Assembly: GCF_021044775.1 (NCBI RefSeq)
Contig: NZ_JAJNOQ010000010.1
Location: 1-64,000, forward strand
Source: Paraeggerthella hominis
GTDB lineage: Bacteria; Actinomycetota; Coriobacteriia; Coriobacteriales; Eggerthellaceae
Direction: 5' to 3'
Length of the DNA stretch: 64,000 bases
Under the pieces are notes generated by a model, which searched no databases, was not told the DNA's origin, and saw nothing but the letters and a program-made list of their open reading frames with translations. Below are positions 53,589 through 63,417 of the stretch, one piece after another; position 1 is the stretch's first letter, and each line of letters opens with the position of its first letter. Position numbers and translations under genes: made by a program.

Positions 53589-54881
53589 TTACGCGCGCAC
53601 CTGCCCCGTACCGCGCAGCACGTACTTGTACGACGTGAGGGCCGCAAGCGCGAACGGGCCACGCGCATGAAGCTTCTGGGTGGAAATGCCGATCTCCGCG
53701 CCCAAGCCGAACTGCCCGCCGTCCGTGAACGCCGTCGAAGCGTTCGCGTACACGGCAGCCGCGTCAACGCGATTGAGAAACGCCTCCAGCGCCGTTGCGC
53801 CCTCTGCATCGGCGGGGTCGGCGACGATAGCCTCGGAGTGCCGTGTGCCGTACCGGTTCACGTGATCGATGGCCTCGTCGACGCCGCCAACGCATTTCAC
53901 GGCCATCTCGGGCGCCAGGTATTCGGTAGCCCAATCCTGCTCGACAGCGGCTTCCGCCTTGACGCCATGAGCGCGCGCCACGCGAAGGGCGCATTCGTCA
54001 GCATGCAGCAGCACGCCCTTTGCCTGCAGGTCGGCAAGCAGTCGAGGAAGCATGACCTCCGCCGCAGCCTCGTCGATCAGCAGCGTTTCGGCCGCGTTGC
54101 ACACGCCGTAGCGGCGGCATTTCGCGTTGAGCACGATGGCGCGCGCCATCTCCAGGTCCGCGGTGGCGTGCACGTACACATGGCAGTTGCCCGTGCCCGT
54201 TTCGATGACGGGAACCTTGGAATGCTCGACGCAGTGGCGGATAAGCCCTGCCCCGCCGCGCGGAATGAGCACGTCGATCACCCCGTGAAGCTGCATGAGC
54301 TCGTCGGCCGCAGCGCGATCGGTCGAGGCGATCAGCCCGATGCAACCCTGCGGCATGCCGGCGCCCACCGCAGCGTCATGGAGCACGCGCGCGACGGCCT
54401 CGTTGGAAGCGGAGGCCAGACTGCCGCCGCGCAGCACCGCAGCGTTGCCCGACTTCAGGCAAATGCCGGTCGCGTCAGCCGTCACGTTGGGACGCGCTTC
54501 GTACACCACGGCCACCACGCCCAAAGGCACGCTCACGCGCGTAAGCTCGATGCCGTTGTACAGCTGGCGCTCGTCTTGGATGCATCCCAGCGGATCGGGC
54601 AGGGCGACCAAATCCTCAAGGGCGCACGCCATCGCATCGACGCGATCCGCATCCAACATGAGGCGGTCAAGCAAGCTCTCCTTGGTTCCGGCCTCGCGCG
54701 CCGCGTCCATATCGCGTCCGTTGGCAGCGATAATATCCACCGCATGCTCGCGCAGAGCCCGCGCCATTGCGATGAGCGCCCGATTGCGCTCCCCTGCAGT
54801 GGTCTGCCCCAGCGCCGCGCTTGCGGCCCGAGCAGACTCAGCAACGCGACGTACCTCGTCGCGCACGGTTTCGTCGATCAT
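53589..54881 (-). CDS. proA: Glutamate-5-semialdehyde dehydrogenase (gamma-glutamyl phosphate reductase)
   Basis: A 430-residue enzyme reducing gamma-glutamyl phosphate with NADPH, second step of proline synthesis. Motifs: LKSGNAAVLRGGSLASASNEAVARVL, LIPRGGAGLIRHCVEHS and the catalytic Cys in VCNAAETLLIDEAAAEVM. Start MIDETVRDEV with AGGAGG upstream; an earlier in-frame ATG at 54911 lacks one. Adjacent to proB and to nadD. Confidence 0.96.
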   Translation of the reverse strand: MIDETVRDEVRRVAESARAASAALGQTTAGERNRALIAMARALREHAVDIIAANGRDMDAAREAGTKESLLDRLMLDADRVDAMACALEDLVALPDPLGCIQDERQLYNGIELTRVSVPLGVVAVVYEARPNVTADATGICLKSGNAAVLRGGSLASASNEAVARVLHDAAVGAGMPQGCIGLIASTDRAAADELMQLHGVIDVLIPRGGAGLIRHCVEHSKVPVIETGTGNCHVYVHATADLEMARAIVLNAKCRRYGVCNAAETLLIDEAAAEVMLPRLLADLQAKGVLLHADECALRVARAHGVKAEAAVEQDWATEYLAPEMAVKCVGGVDEAIDHVNRYGTRHSEAIVADPADAEGATALEAFLNRVDAAAVYANASTAFTDGGQFGLGAEIGISTQKLHARGPFALAALTSYKYVLRGTGQVRA

Positions 54882-54923
54882 ATCGTTGCCTCCTTGTCCC
54901 GCCTTGCCCATAGCCGAACCGGC

Positions 54924-56078
54924 CTACTCGAACACCACAAGCTCGTCACGGTGAACAAGCGGGCGTTCCGCCAAGCTTGCCAACAGGCGATTCGCCTGCA
55001 ACTGCGAGCGTGTGCGTCCTATGGCAAGCGCGGTCTCATCACTTGAAAACGCCGCTTTGCCCCGTGCGAACAGATGCCCCGCACCGTCTTTGATGTCAAC
55101 GATGTCGCCCGGATCGAAGCGACCTTCCACCGCGCGCACCCCCACCGACAAAAGCGAGCTGCCCTTGCATGTGAGCGCCGCCTTGGCGCCGTCGTCCACC
55201 ACCAGCGACCCGCGCGCGGAATCTCCGAGCGCGATCCACAGCTTCTTCGGGGTTATCTCGTGCGGCTTTTCAGCCGCGACGAACCGCGTCCCCACGTCTT
55301 CGCCGGCAGCCACGTCGACGATGACGTTCTCGCGACGGCCATGGCAGATGACCATGGGAATGCCCGCAACCATGAGCACGCGCGCCGCTTTGATCTTGGT
55401 GATCATGCCGCCCGACCCCACCGTGGTGCCCGCGCCGCCCGCCACGGCCATGACCTCCGGTCCGATAGCCTCGACGCACGAGATAAGGCGCGCGTCGGGA
55501 TGGTGATGCGGGTTCGCGTCGTACAAGCCCTCGATATCGGACAAGATGATCATGAGGTCCGCGTCGATGAGACACGCCGTCAAAGCGGCGAGCGTGTCGT
55601 TGTCGCCGAAGCGAATCTGCTCAACCGAGATCGTGTCGTTCTCGTTCACGATGGGCACGACACCCAAGTCGAGCAAGCGCAGCAACGTGTCGCGCGCATG
55701 CAGGTACGCGTTTCGATCCGCCGTGTCGCGACGCGTGAGCAGCACGGTCGACGTCGTGATGCCATGAGGCGCGAACGCCTCGGCGTAGGCTGTCGAAAGC
55801 GCGCTCTGCCCCACCGAAGCCGCAGCCTGCAAGCTGGGCATGTCCGAAGGCCGCTTGGCAATGCCGAGCGCCTCCAAACCGCACGCGATAGCGGCCGACG
55901 TCACGATGACGGGCTGCCAGCCGACGCTCTTCGCATGGGTTATCTGATCGGCCAGCTTCTGCAGGTACGCATAGTCGATCGAGCTCTCCGAAGTGGTGAG
56001 CGTCGACGACCCTATTTTGATAACCAGGCGCTTCCCCTGCATCGGCTGCGCCGCATCGACCACACGGTCTGCTTTCAT
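54924..56078 (-). CDS. proB: Glutamate 5-kinase
   Basis: A 384-residue kinase making gamma-glutamyl phosphate, first and feedback-regulated step of proline synthesis. N-terminal amino acid kinase part (RLVIKIGSSTLT, RFGDNDTLAALTACLIDADLMIILSDIEGLYDANP) and a C-terminal PUA domain (SSLLSVGVRAVEGRFDPGDIVDIKD). It starts within the obg stop codon (overlap TAATG), so translation is coupled to the GTPase gene upstream. Confidence 0.96.
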   Translation of the reverse strand: MKADRVVDAAQPMQGKRLVIKIGSSTLTTSESSIDYAYLQKLADQITHAKSVGWQPVIVTSAAIACGLEALGIAKRPSDMPSLQAAASVGQSALSTAYAEAFAPHGITTSTVLLTRRDTADRNAYLHARDTLLRLLDLGVVPIVNENDTISVEQIRFGDNDTLAALTACLIDADLMIILSDIEGLYDANPHHHPDARLISCVEAIGPEVMAVAGGAGTTVGSGGMITKIKAARVLMVAGIPMVICHGRRENVIVDVAAGEDVGTRFVAAEKPHEITPKKLWIALGDSARGSLVVDDGAKAALTCKGSSLLSVGVRAVEGRFDPGDIVDIKDGAGHLFARGKAAFSSDETALAIGRTRSQLQANRLLASLAERPLVHRDELVVFE

Positions 56079-57472
56079 TACAGATCAAGCTCCTTGTACA
56101 AATCCTCCGCCGTGCGAGCCGACTCAAATTCGAACGCGCGCCCCACAATGCGGATCTCGTCGCCGTCTACCGCGCCTGCGCGCTCGAGCGCCTGCTCCAC
56201 GCCAAGACGCTTCAAGCGATGCTGCAGGAAGAGAATGGCCTCCTCGTTCTCCCAGTCGGTCTGCACCACCATGCGTTCGACCTGCGGCCCCTCGATGCGG
56301 AACACGCCGCCGCCCAACGGAAACACCTTGAAGCGCTTGTCGCGCGCCTCGCGCTTGAGCTCCCACACGTGCTCGTACTGCACGTCCTGCTCGGCATGCG
56401 CGCGAGCGGCCTCGCGCAGCTCGTGCACCTTCGTGGCGATGGCGGCCTTCAGGCCGTCGACGCCTTCGCCCGTCAGCGCGCTGATGCAGTACAGCTTCGG
56501 ATCGATGGAGCTCTGCCCGAACTCGTCGCCGTCGGCCGCAGCAAGGGAGTCCTCGCGCACGCGCTCGGCCAGCAGCTCGCACGCCTCCTCCACGCCGGGC
56601 ACGTCGATCTTGTTGGCCACCACGATGCGCGGGCGATTCGCCAGTTCGTCAGCGTACAGCGCAAGCTCGCGGTTGATGATCTCGTAGTCTTCAAGCGGAT
56701 CGCGGCCCTCCCAATCGCCCGTCAAGTCCACCACGTGCACGATGAGCGCCGTGCGCTCGATGTGACGCAGGAACTCATGGCCGAGGCCCTTGCCCTCGTG
56801 AGCGCCCTCGATCAGGCCAGGGATGTCGGCCACGACGAAGCTCAGATCGCCCGAGCGCGCCACACCGAGGTTCGGAACCAGCGTGGTGAACGGGTAATCG
56901 GCAATCTTGGGACGCGCGGCGCTCATCTTGGCGATGAGCGACGACTTGCCCGCCGACGGCATGCCCACCAGCGCGGCGTCGGCCATGAGCTTCATCTCGA
57001 GTTCGATCCAACCCTCCTGGGCGGGCTCTCCCAATTCGGCGAAGGCTGGGGCGCGCCTTCTGGACGTGACGAAATGGATGTTGCCGCGGCCGCCCATGCC
57101 GCCTTCGGCCACGGTCACGCGCTCGCCATCATGCGTCAGGTCGGCTATGAGCTCGCCGGTTTCCTTCTCGTCTTCGAAGTACTCGCGCACCACGGTGCCG
57201 ACGGGCACCTTCAGAACCAAGTCCTCGCCCGTGGCTCCGTGCATGCGGCTGCCTTTGCCGTGCGTTCCGCGCTCGGCCTTGAAATGGTGCTTGAAACGGT
57301 ATTCGATGAGGGACGACAAGCTGGCGTCGGCCTCGACCACCACGTTGCCGCCATGACCTCCGTCGCCGCCGTCGGGCCCGCCTTTGGGGACATGGGCCTC
57401 TCGGCGAAACGACATGCAGCCTGCTCCGCCGTTGCCGCCTGTTACGTGAATGCGCACTTTATCGATAAACAC
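56078..57472 (-). CDS. obg: GTPase Obg/CgtA
   Basis: A 464-residue essential GTPase linked to ribosome assembly and stress. N-terminal Obg glycine-rich fold (VRIHVTGGNGGAGCMSFRREAHVPKGGPDGGDGGHGGNVVVEAD), G-domain with GMPSAGKSSL, NKID and a C-terminal OCT domain (RVDQTDWENEEAI-type block). Start is the GTG before FIDKVRIH, supported by AAGGAACGC; a longer in-frame ATG form is unlikely. Follows the rplU-rpmA terminator in the usual rplU-rpmA-obg order. Confidence 0.95.
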   Translation of the reverse strand: MFIDKVRIHVTGGNGGAGCMSFRREAHVPKGGPDGGDGGHGGNVVVEADASLSSLIEYRFKHHFKAERGTHGKGSRMHGATGEDLVLKVPVGTVVREYFEDEKETGELIADLTHDGERVTVAEGGMGGRGNIHFVTSRRRAPAFAELGEPAQEGWIELEMKLMADAALVGMPSAGKSSLIAKMSAARPKIADYPFTTLVPNLGVARSGDLSFVVADIPGLIEGAHEGKGLGHEFLRHIERTALIVHVVDLTGDWEGRDPLEDYEIINRELALYADELANRPRIVVANKIDVPGVEEACELLAERVREDSLAAADGDEFGQSSIDPKLYCISALTGEGVDGLKAAIATKVHELREAARAHAEQDVQYEHVWELKREARDKRFKVFPLGGGVFRIEGPQVERMVVQTDWENEEAILFLQHRLKRLGVEQALERAGAVDGDEIRIVGRAFEFESARTAEDLYKELDL

Positions 57473-57553
57473 GGAAGCGTTCCTTCGTATTCGTTCCGCA
57501 TCTCGCATCGGGGAGCTGCGGTTTGATGGTATCCAACCTTACGGATTGTATAT

Positions 57554-57584
57554 GAAAAAGTGCCCCCTGACGAACAGGGGGCAC
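57554..57584 (-). terminator. Rho-independent terminator after rpmA
   Basis: A perfect 10-bp stem GTGCCCCCTG/CAGGGGGCAC (57560-57569 with 57575-57584) followed on the minus strand by TTTTTC. It separates the ribosomal genes from obg. Confidence 0.93.
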
Positions 57585-57626
57585 CGCTCAACATAAGAAC
57601 GTTATGCTGTCGTTGTCAGCAGACCC

Positions 57627-57878
57627 TTACGCCTCGGGGCGCACATGGATCTTGCGCTTGACGCCACGCGTGAATTCGAGCGTGCCGTCGCACAGTGCGA
57701 ACAAGGTGTCGTCCTTGCCGCGGCCGACGTTCTCGCCCGGATGAAAATGCGTGCCGCGCTGACGAACGATGATGTTGCCCGTCTTGACAGTCTGACCAGC
57801 GAACATCTTCACGCCCAGTCGCTGCGCACGGGAGTCGCGGCCGTTACGGGTAGACCCGAGACCTTTCTTGTGAGCCAT
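57627..57878 (-). CDS. rpmA: 50S ribosomal protein L27
   Basis: An 83-residue L27 with the conserved N-terminus MAHKKGLGSTRNGRDS that reaches the peptidyl transferase centre and QRGTHFHPGENVGRG. GGAGGGAACACC precedes the ATG. No N-terminal cleavable extension. Directly downstream of rplU. Confidence 0.98.
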   Translation of the reverse strand: MAHKKGLGSTRNGRDSRAQRLGVKMFAGQTVKTGNIIVRQRGTHFHPGENVGRGKDDTLFALCDGTLEFTRGVKRKIHVRPEA

Positions 57879-57896
57879 GGTGTTCCCTCCTTGCGC

Positions 57897-58277
57897 TTAC
57901 TCGGCGTCGTCCGACGCAGGCTTCTCGGCGGCCTTCTTGGCAGCCGGCTTCTTCTCAGCGGTCTTCTTAGCAGAGCCAACCGACTCGATCTCGACGCGCG
58001 TGAGCTGCTGGCGATGACCGCGCAGCTTCTTGTAGTTCTTGCGCTTCTTGAACTTGAAGACCAGCTGCTTCTCGCCCTTGAACTGCTCGAGAACGATAGC
58101 GGTGACCTTCGTAGCGGCTGCCTTCGCAGGATCAGCTTCTACCTTCTTGCCATCGACGACGCAGATGGCCTCGAGTTCGACCTTTGCGCCGACCTCGGCG
58201 TCAAGCTTTTCGATGTTCAGCTTGTCGCCAGGGGCAACCTTGTACTGCTTGCCGCCCGTTTTTACGATTGCGTACAT
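57897..58277 (-). CDS. rplU: 50S ribosomal protein L21
   Basis: A 126-residue L21 (MYAIVKTGGKQYKVAPGDKLNIEKL, KFKKRKNYKKLRGHRQQLTRVEI) with a 25-residue C-terminal Lys/Ala-rich tail beyond the usual end. AAGGAGACACTC precedes the ATG; a strong promoter lies 60 bases upstream. Confidence 0.98.
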   Translation of the reverse strand: MYAIVKTGGKQYKVAPGDKLNIEKLDAEVGAKVELEAICVVDGKKVEADPAKAAATKVTAIVLEQFKGEKQLVFKFKKRKNYKKLRGHRQQLTRVEIESVGSAKKTAEKKPAAKKAAEKPASDDAE

Positions 58278-58312
58278 GAGTGTCTCCTTGATATAAATAA
58301 ACGCAAGGCGAT

Positions 58313-58341
58313 ATCTTAACAGCGTGACCGTAGCAAGTCAA
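58313..58341 (-). promoter_or_regulatory. rplU-rpmA promoter
   Basis: On the minus strand TTGACT (complement of 58336-58341), a 17-base spacer and TAAGAT (complement of 58313-58318), a strong housekeeping promoter giving a short 5' UTR of about 28 bases. Confidence 0.85.
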
Positions 58342-58539
58342 TGTGATCTTATGCACAATCTCCGCGTATCATCGCACTCTTCCTACGCTGTGCCTCCACA
58401 GAGCACAACGTTTATATGATAGCAGATGTTTGGTAGATACGCACGGCAGCGTGGCGTGTTTTTTCAAATATCACACTTCCCTCAAAAGAAGGGCCGAACC
58501 CGAACCGCACGCCGAAAGCGATCGCACCCGAGCAGCCCC

Positions 58540-61167
58540 TTAATGGGACTCGGCCCAGCTGTCTCCGAAGGACACGTCGGCCACCAGGGGGACGCGCAGT
58601 TCGGCCACGCCCTCCATGACCTCCTTGACCATGGCGGACAAACGCTCGATCTCGTCCTGAGGCACGCTGAAATCCAATTCGTCATGCACCTGCAAAAGCA
58701 GCCGCGCGCGAAACCCTTCTTCCATGAGACGGCGCTGGACCTCGGTCATCGCAAGCTTGATGATGTCGGCCGCGCTTCCCTGCATAGGGTGGTTCATAGC
58801 CGTGCGCTCCCCGAAGCCGCGCTGGTTGGCGTTACCGGCCTTGAGCTCGGGGATATGGCGCTTGCGCCCGAACATGGTTTCCGCGTAGCCCTTCTCCTTG
58901 GCCGCGGTGATCGTCTCGTCCAGGTACGTCCGCACTCCAGGGTACGCCTCGAAGTAGCGCTCGATCATTCCCTTCGCCTCGCCGAAGGGAATCCCCAGGC
59001 TCTGCGAAAGCCCGAACGCCTGCTGACCGTAGACGATGCCGAAGTTCACCGCCTTGGCGCGGCTGCGCAGCTCCGGTGTGATCTCCTCCACCGGCAAGCC
59101 GAACACGCGGCTGGCCGTAGCGGCATGGAAGTCCGCCCCCGAGCAAAACGCCGCCACCAGATGCTCGTCAGCCGAAAGGTGCGCCAGCAAGCGCAGCTCG
59201 ATCTGGGAATAGTCGGCCGAAAGGAACTTGCTGCCCGGTTCGAGCGGCACGAAGCACTCGCGGATCTTGCGCCCGAACTCGGTGCGAACGGGTATGTTCT
59301 GAAGGTTCGGATCGGACGAGGACAGACGTCCGGTAGTGGTGACCGTTTCATTGAAGCTGGTGTGCACGCGCCCGTCTTCCGCGCGCATGCGGGGCAGCGC
59401 GTCGATATAGGTCGACTTCACCTTGGCAAGCTCTCGATAACGCAGGACGAGCTCCGGCAACTCGTGCTCCTTCGCCAATTCCTTGAGCACGCCCGCGTCG
59501 GTCGAGTACCCGCGCTGGTTCTTCTTGAGGGGCTTGAGCCCCAGAACCTCGAACAGGATGTGCGAAAGCTGCTTGGGGGAATCGAGGTTGAACTCCTCCC
59601 CCGCCATCTCCACGATGCGGCCCCGCAGGTCATCGAGCTCCACCTGCGTACGCGCGCCTAGCTCGAACAGGCGATCGTAATCCACCGCCGCGCCCGTGCG
59701 CTCCATGATGGCCAGAACCGCAACCAAGGGCAGGTCGATGTCGAAATAGGCGCCGCGGCTTCCATCGCGCTCCAACGCGCTGGACAGCGGCTCGACCAGC
59801 GCGCGCGCCGCAGCGGCCTGAGCGGCCGCCAACGACGCTTCGTCCTTCGCATCGGGCAGCACGCCGCCGCAGTACGCGTCCAGCAAAGCGTCGTAGGAGT
59901 ACTCCGCAACCGAGGAATTCAGCACGTAACCGGCAAGCCCCAGATCGAACGCGCGCATGCTCGAAAGATCGCCGTCGGAAACGAGCGCGCGCTTGGCCGT
60001 GTCCGGCGGGTACACCCGATGCACGTCCAGCTTGACGTCGAGCGAAGCGAACGATCCTTCGCGAACGACGCGCGCGAAAGCCTCCAAACCCGCTTCGTCT
60101 TCGTACAGCGCGGTTCCCTCGCTTGTGCTGACGGCGCAGTGAAGCCCCGCGCTGAACAGAGACGCCTGCTTGGGTTCCACGAACGACACGCCCAGCGTCT
60201 CCCCGCGGCCGAGAGCGGCCGACACCAGCGCATCGGCTTCGTCGCCCGTCACAACGGGGTCCACGCTCAAAGGAGCGGCTTTCTTTTCAGGCTCCTTGCC
60301 CACCAGTTTGAGCACGCGGCTCAAATGGGCGTTGAACCGAACCCCTTCGAACGCCTCGGTCACGGCCTGCGGATCGAAATCCGGAAAACGACACGCTTCC
60401 AGGTCGAGCGGGAAGTCGAGATCGCGCACGATGGTAGCCACCTCGCGACTGGCGAAGGCGGCGTCCTTGTTCTCGACGATGCGCTCCTTCTGCTTGCCCT
60501 TGAGCTCGTCGACATGCTCGTAGAGCCCTTCCAGGCTGCCGTACGCCTGCAAAAGCTTCGCGGCGGTCTTCTCGCCGATACCGGGAACGCCGGGGATGTT
60601 GTCGGAAGAATCGCCCTTCAGGCCAAGGTAGTCGGGCACCTGCTCGGGGCTGATGCCGTAGCGCTCCAGCACTTCCGCCGGCCCGTATATGGCCACGTCG
60701 GTGATGCCCTTCTTCGTGGTGACGATGCGCGTCTTGTCGGTAGCCAGCTGATAGGCGTCCTTATCGCCGGTCACCAGCAGCGTTTCGTAACCCAGCGCCT
60801 CGTCGCGCGCGGCGATGGTCCCCAGCACGTCGTCGCCTTCCCAGCCCTTGATGCGCACCACCGGTACGCCCATGGCCTCCAAAAGCTCCTCGATGATGGG
60901 AAACTGAACCTTCAGATCGTCGTCCATAGGAGGGCGCTGCGCCTTGTACTGCTCGAGGGCCTCCATGCGAAACGCCGGGCGACCCGCATCGAACGCGCAG
61001 ATGAGAGCGTCGGGGGCCGCTATGTCGATAAACTTCAGCAGCATGGACAGGAAGCCGAACACCGCGTTGGTGGGACGCCCGTCAGGCGCGTTCATGGTGG
61101 GGGGAACCGCATGGTACGCGCGATGCATGAGCGAGTTGCCGTCGATGACGGCTATCTTCTTCGACAT
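58540..61167 (-). CDS. polA: DNA polymerase I
   Basis: An 875-residue repair and primer-removal polymerase. Order: 5'-3' exonuclease domain (DGNSLMHRAYHA, GWEGDDVLGTIA, YLGLKGDSSDNIPGVPGIGEKTAAKLL), a 3'-5' exonuclease-like domain whose catalytic acidic motifs are replaced (ALGRGETLGVSFVEPKQASLF where a DxE is expected), and the polymerase with motifs A (FLSADYSQIELR), B (RAKAVNFGIVYGQQAFGL) and C (LLQVHDELDF). The start MSKKIAVIDG follows GGAGG. Proofreading is probably lost, as in Thermus and Bacillus type Pol I. Confidence 0.95.
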   Translation of the reverse strand: MSKKIAVIDGNSLMHRAYHAVPPTMNAPDGRPTNAVFGFLSMLLKFIDIAAPDALICAFDAGRPAFRMEALEQYKAQRPPMDDDLKVQFPIIEELLEAMGVPVVRIKGWEGDDVLGTIAARDEALGYETLLVTGDKDAYQLATDKTRIVTTKKGITDVAIYGPAEVLERYGISPEQVPDYLGLKGDSSDNIPGVPGIGEKTAAKLLQAYGSLEGLYEHVDELKGKQKERIVENKDAAFASREVATIVRDLDFPLDLEACRFPDFDPQAVTEAFEGVRFNAHLSRVLKLVGKEPEKKAAPLSVDPVVTGDEADALVSAALGRGETLGVSFVEPKQASLFSAGLHCAVSTSEGTALYEDEAGLEAFARVVREGSFASLDVKLDVHRVYPPDTAKRALVSDGDLSSMRAFDLGLAGYVLNSSVAEYSYDALLDAYCGGVLPDAKDEASLAAAQAAAARALVEPLSSALERDGSRGAYFDIDLPLVAVLAIMERTGAAVDYDRLFELGARTQVELDDLRGRIVEMAGEEFNLDSPKQLSHILFEVLGLKPLKKNQRGYSTDAGVLKELAKEHELPELVLRYRELAKVKSTYIDALPRMRAEDGRVHTSFNETVTTTGRLSSSDPNLQNIPVRTEFGRKIRECFVPLEPGSKFLSADYSQIELRLLAHLSADEHLVAAFCSGADFHAATASRVFGLPVEEITPELRSRAKAVNFGIVYGQQAFGLSQSLGIPFGEAKGMIERYFEAYPGVRTYLDETITAAKEKGYAETMFGRKRHIPELKAGNANQRGFGERTAMNHPMQGSAADIIKLAMTEVQRRLMEEGFRARLLLQVHDELDFSVPQDEIERLSAMVKEVMEGVAELRVPLVADVSFGDSWAESH

Positions 61168-61296
61168 GAATACCTCCGTCGGCGAATGTTTTGAGGGCTT
61201 AGTATAGCGCAAGCGCTCGCGCCGCGCAGTCCGCCGGGAAACGACCACGCGCCGTCTACAAGCCGGAGCGCGCGGGTTGCGCGCGAAGCGCGACGA

Positions 61297-61968
61297 TCAC
61301 GCGCTCCAAAGATAACCGACTCCGCGAACCGTCTCCAAATGCTGCGCAAGGTCGGGCCCCAGCTTCGCGCGAACGCGGCGAACGTGGACGTCCACCGTAC
61401 GGCTTCCCCCGTAGTAGTCGAAGCCCCACACGCGGCGCAGCAGGGCGTCGCGCGAATACGTGCGCCCGGGATGCGTGACCAAAAACGCAAGGAGCGCGTA
61501 TTCCAGATACGTCAGATCAAGCGGGTCGCCGCCTATCGTCACCTGGTACGTGGCAAGGTTGATGGTCATGTTGTCAACCGCAAGAACATCGGAGGTGGTT
61601 CCCTCGTTTCCCGGCCACAACAGCTGACGAATGCGCGCGGCGCACTCGTCCGGCCCGGCGCCGTGCACCACGAAGTCGCTCTTCACCTGCACGGGAAGGC
61701 GAAAATCGGCCAGCTGATCCTCGTTTACGATGACCAGCAGCGAAGCCGTTCCCTCCTCCAGCATAAGCGATTCAACCTGAGACACGTTCGACAAAGAGCC
61801 GCTGCGCGCCTCGTAGATAACCAGGTCGCACGAAGCGTGCTGCGAGAGCAGCTTTTTGAACTGCACGGACGAACCGGCCACAACCGCCACGTCCAAGCTT
61901 GAAAGGACCTGCTGGAACTTGTGGGCGTTGTCCAGGCTGTCGGCTATGAATATGACGGTCTTTCTCAT
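61297..61968 (-). CDS. Atypical OmpR-family regulator (GlnR-like) beside glnA
   Basis: A 223-residue response-regulator-like protein: N-terminal receiver-like domain in which the expected phosphorylation Asp region reads CDLVIYEARSGS (a Glu instead of the usual Asp), and a C-terminal OmpR winged helix (VDNMTINLATYQVTIGGDPLDLTYLEYALLAFLVTHPGRTYSRDALLRRVWGFDYYGGSRTVDVHVRRVRAKLGPDL). This matches actinobacterial GlnR, an atypical orphan regulator of nitrogen genes. It follows glnA by 42 bases, so it is probably co-transcribed with the gene it controls. Confidence 0.85.
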   Translation of the reverse strand: MRKTVIFIADSLDNAHKFQQVLSSLDVAVVAGSSVQFKKLLSQHASCDLVIYEARSGSLSNVSQVESLMLEEGTASLLVIVNEDQLADFRLPVQVKSDFVVHGAGPDECAARIRQLLWPGNEGTTSDVLAVDNMTINLATYQVTIGGDPLDLTYLEYALLAFLVTHPGRTYSRDALLRRVWGFDYYGGSRTVDVHVRRVRAKLGPDLAQHLETVRGVGYLWSA

Positions 61969-62010
61969 AGGAAACCCCTCCGATTCCCCGCAGGCCGCAC
62001 GGCGCCCATG

Positions 62011-63354
62011 CTACAGCACCGCCAGATACCGATCGCGCTCCCAAGGGGAAACATGGGCCAGGTAGTCGTTCCATTCGGCGCGCTTCGACGCCACCAGGTA
62101 GCCGTGAATGTGATCGCCGAGCGTCGCGCGCATAAGATCGGATGCGGCGAACAGCTCGATGGCCTCCCCCAAGCTTTCCGGAAGCGTTCGAACGCCGCGC
62201 TGCCGCAGGTCTTGACGCGAAAGCGCAAGAAGGCTCTGATCTTCAGCGGGATCGGGCAGTTCGAGCCCTTCCTCGATGCCCGCCAAGCCGGCGGCCAGCA
62301 TGACCGCGAACGCCAGGTACGGATTCGCGCCGGGATCGGGGCTGCGCAGCTCCAAGCGGCACGCCATCTCGCGATTCGGACGGTACCCCGGCACGCGGAC
62401 CAGCGTCGAGCGATTCGCGCGCGCCCAGGAGAGGTAGATGGGAGCTTCCCCGCCCGCCACCAGGCGCTTGTAGGAATTCACATGCTGGTTGGTGATCGCA
62501 CAGAATTCGGGCGCGTACTTCAAGAGCCCGGCAAGGTAGTGCTTGGCAACCCTCGACAGCCCGTAGCCCTGCGAATCGGAGGGATCGAAAAACGCGTTGT
62601 TGCCGTCGAGGTCGAACAGGCTCTGATGCACGTGCATGCCGCTGCCCGGCTGGTCGGCCATGGGCTTGGGCATGAACGACGCGTACACGCCGTGCTTCAT
62701 GGCGATCTCCTTGACGACCAGCTTATAGGTCATGACGGCGTCGGCCATGGACAGGGCGTCGGTGAAGCGCAGGTCGATCTCGTGCTGGGACGGGCCGTTC
62801 TCGTGGTGCGAGTATTCCACGGGGATGCCCATCTTCTCAAGCGTGAGCACGGTGTCGCGGCGCAAATCGGACGCGTAGTCGAGGCTGGTCAGATCGAAGT
62901 AGCCCCCTCGATCGAGCACCTCGGTGCCTTCGGCGTCCTTGAAATAGTAGAACTCCAGCTCGGGTCCCACGTTGAACACGTACCCCATATCCTGGGCCTT
63001 CGCCACGGTGCGCGCAAGCACGTGACGAGGATCCCCTTCGAAAGGCGTGCCGTCGGGCGTGCGGATATCGCAGAACATGCGCCCCACCGCATTAGCCTCG
63101 GGGCGCCAGGGAAGCACCTGGAACGTCGAGGCGTCCGGATAGGCCAGCATGTCCGATTCCTGCGTGCGGCAGAAGCCCTCGATGCAACTGCCGTCGAAAC
63201 CCATGCCGTCCGCGAACGCATCCTCCAGCTCGCTGGGAATGACGGCGAACGATTTCATGGTGCCCAAAACGTCGGTGAACCAGAACCGGACGAAGTGAAC
63301 GTCGCGGCCCTTGATGGTCTTCAAGACGAAATCCTGCTGGGGGTTCGCGGTCAT
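62011..63354 (-). CDS. glnA: Glutamine synthetase type I
   Basis: A 447-residue enzyme making glutamine from glutamate and ammonia, the main ammonium-assimilation step. Motifs: DVHFVRFWFTDVLGT, MGFDGSCIEGF, MPKPMADQPGSGMHVHQSL and RSPDPGANPYLAFAVMLAAGLAGIEEGL. It lacks the adenylylation Tyr segment (NLYDLPP) of GSI-beta, so it is GSI-alpha, controlled by feedback and transcription. Start MTANPQQ after GGAAGG; the earlier GTG is not preferred. A GlnR-box-like element lies at its promoter. Confidence 0.96.
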   Translation of the reverse strand: MTANPQQDFVLKTIKGRDVHFVRFWFTDVLGTMKSFAVIPSELEDAFADGMGFDGSCIEGFCRTQESDMLAYPDASTFQVLPWRPEANAVGRMFCDIRTPDGTPFEGDPRHVLARTVAKAQDMGYVFNVGPELEFYYFKDAEGTEVLDRGGYFDLTSLDYASDLRRDTVLTLEKMGIPVEYSHHENGPSQHEIDLRFTDALSMADAVMTYKLVVKEIAMKHGVYASFMPKPMADQPGSGMHVHQSLFDLDGNNAFFDPSDSQGYGLSRVAKHYLAGLLKYAPEFCAITNQHVNSYKRLVAGGEAPIYLSWARANRSTLVRVPGYRPNREMACRLELRSPDPGANPYLAFAVMLAAGLAGIEEGLELPDPAEDQSLLALSRQDLRQRGVRTLPESLGEAIELFAASDLMRATLGDHIHGYLVASKRAEWNDYLAHVSPWERDRYLAVL

Positions 63355-63417
63355 ACGCACCTTCCTTGCTCGTCGTCCGCCGCTTGACGCGGCGGCTCCC
63401 TTTTTGCCGGCTACTTT

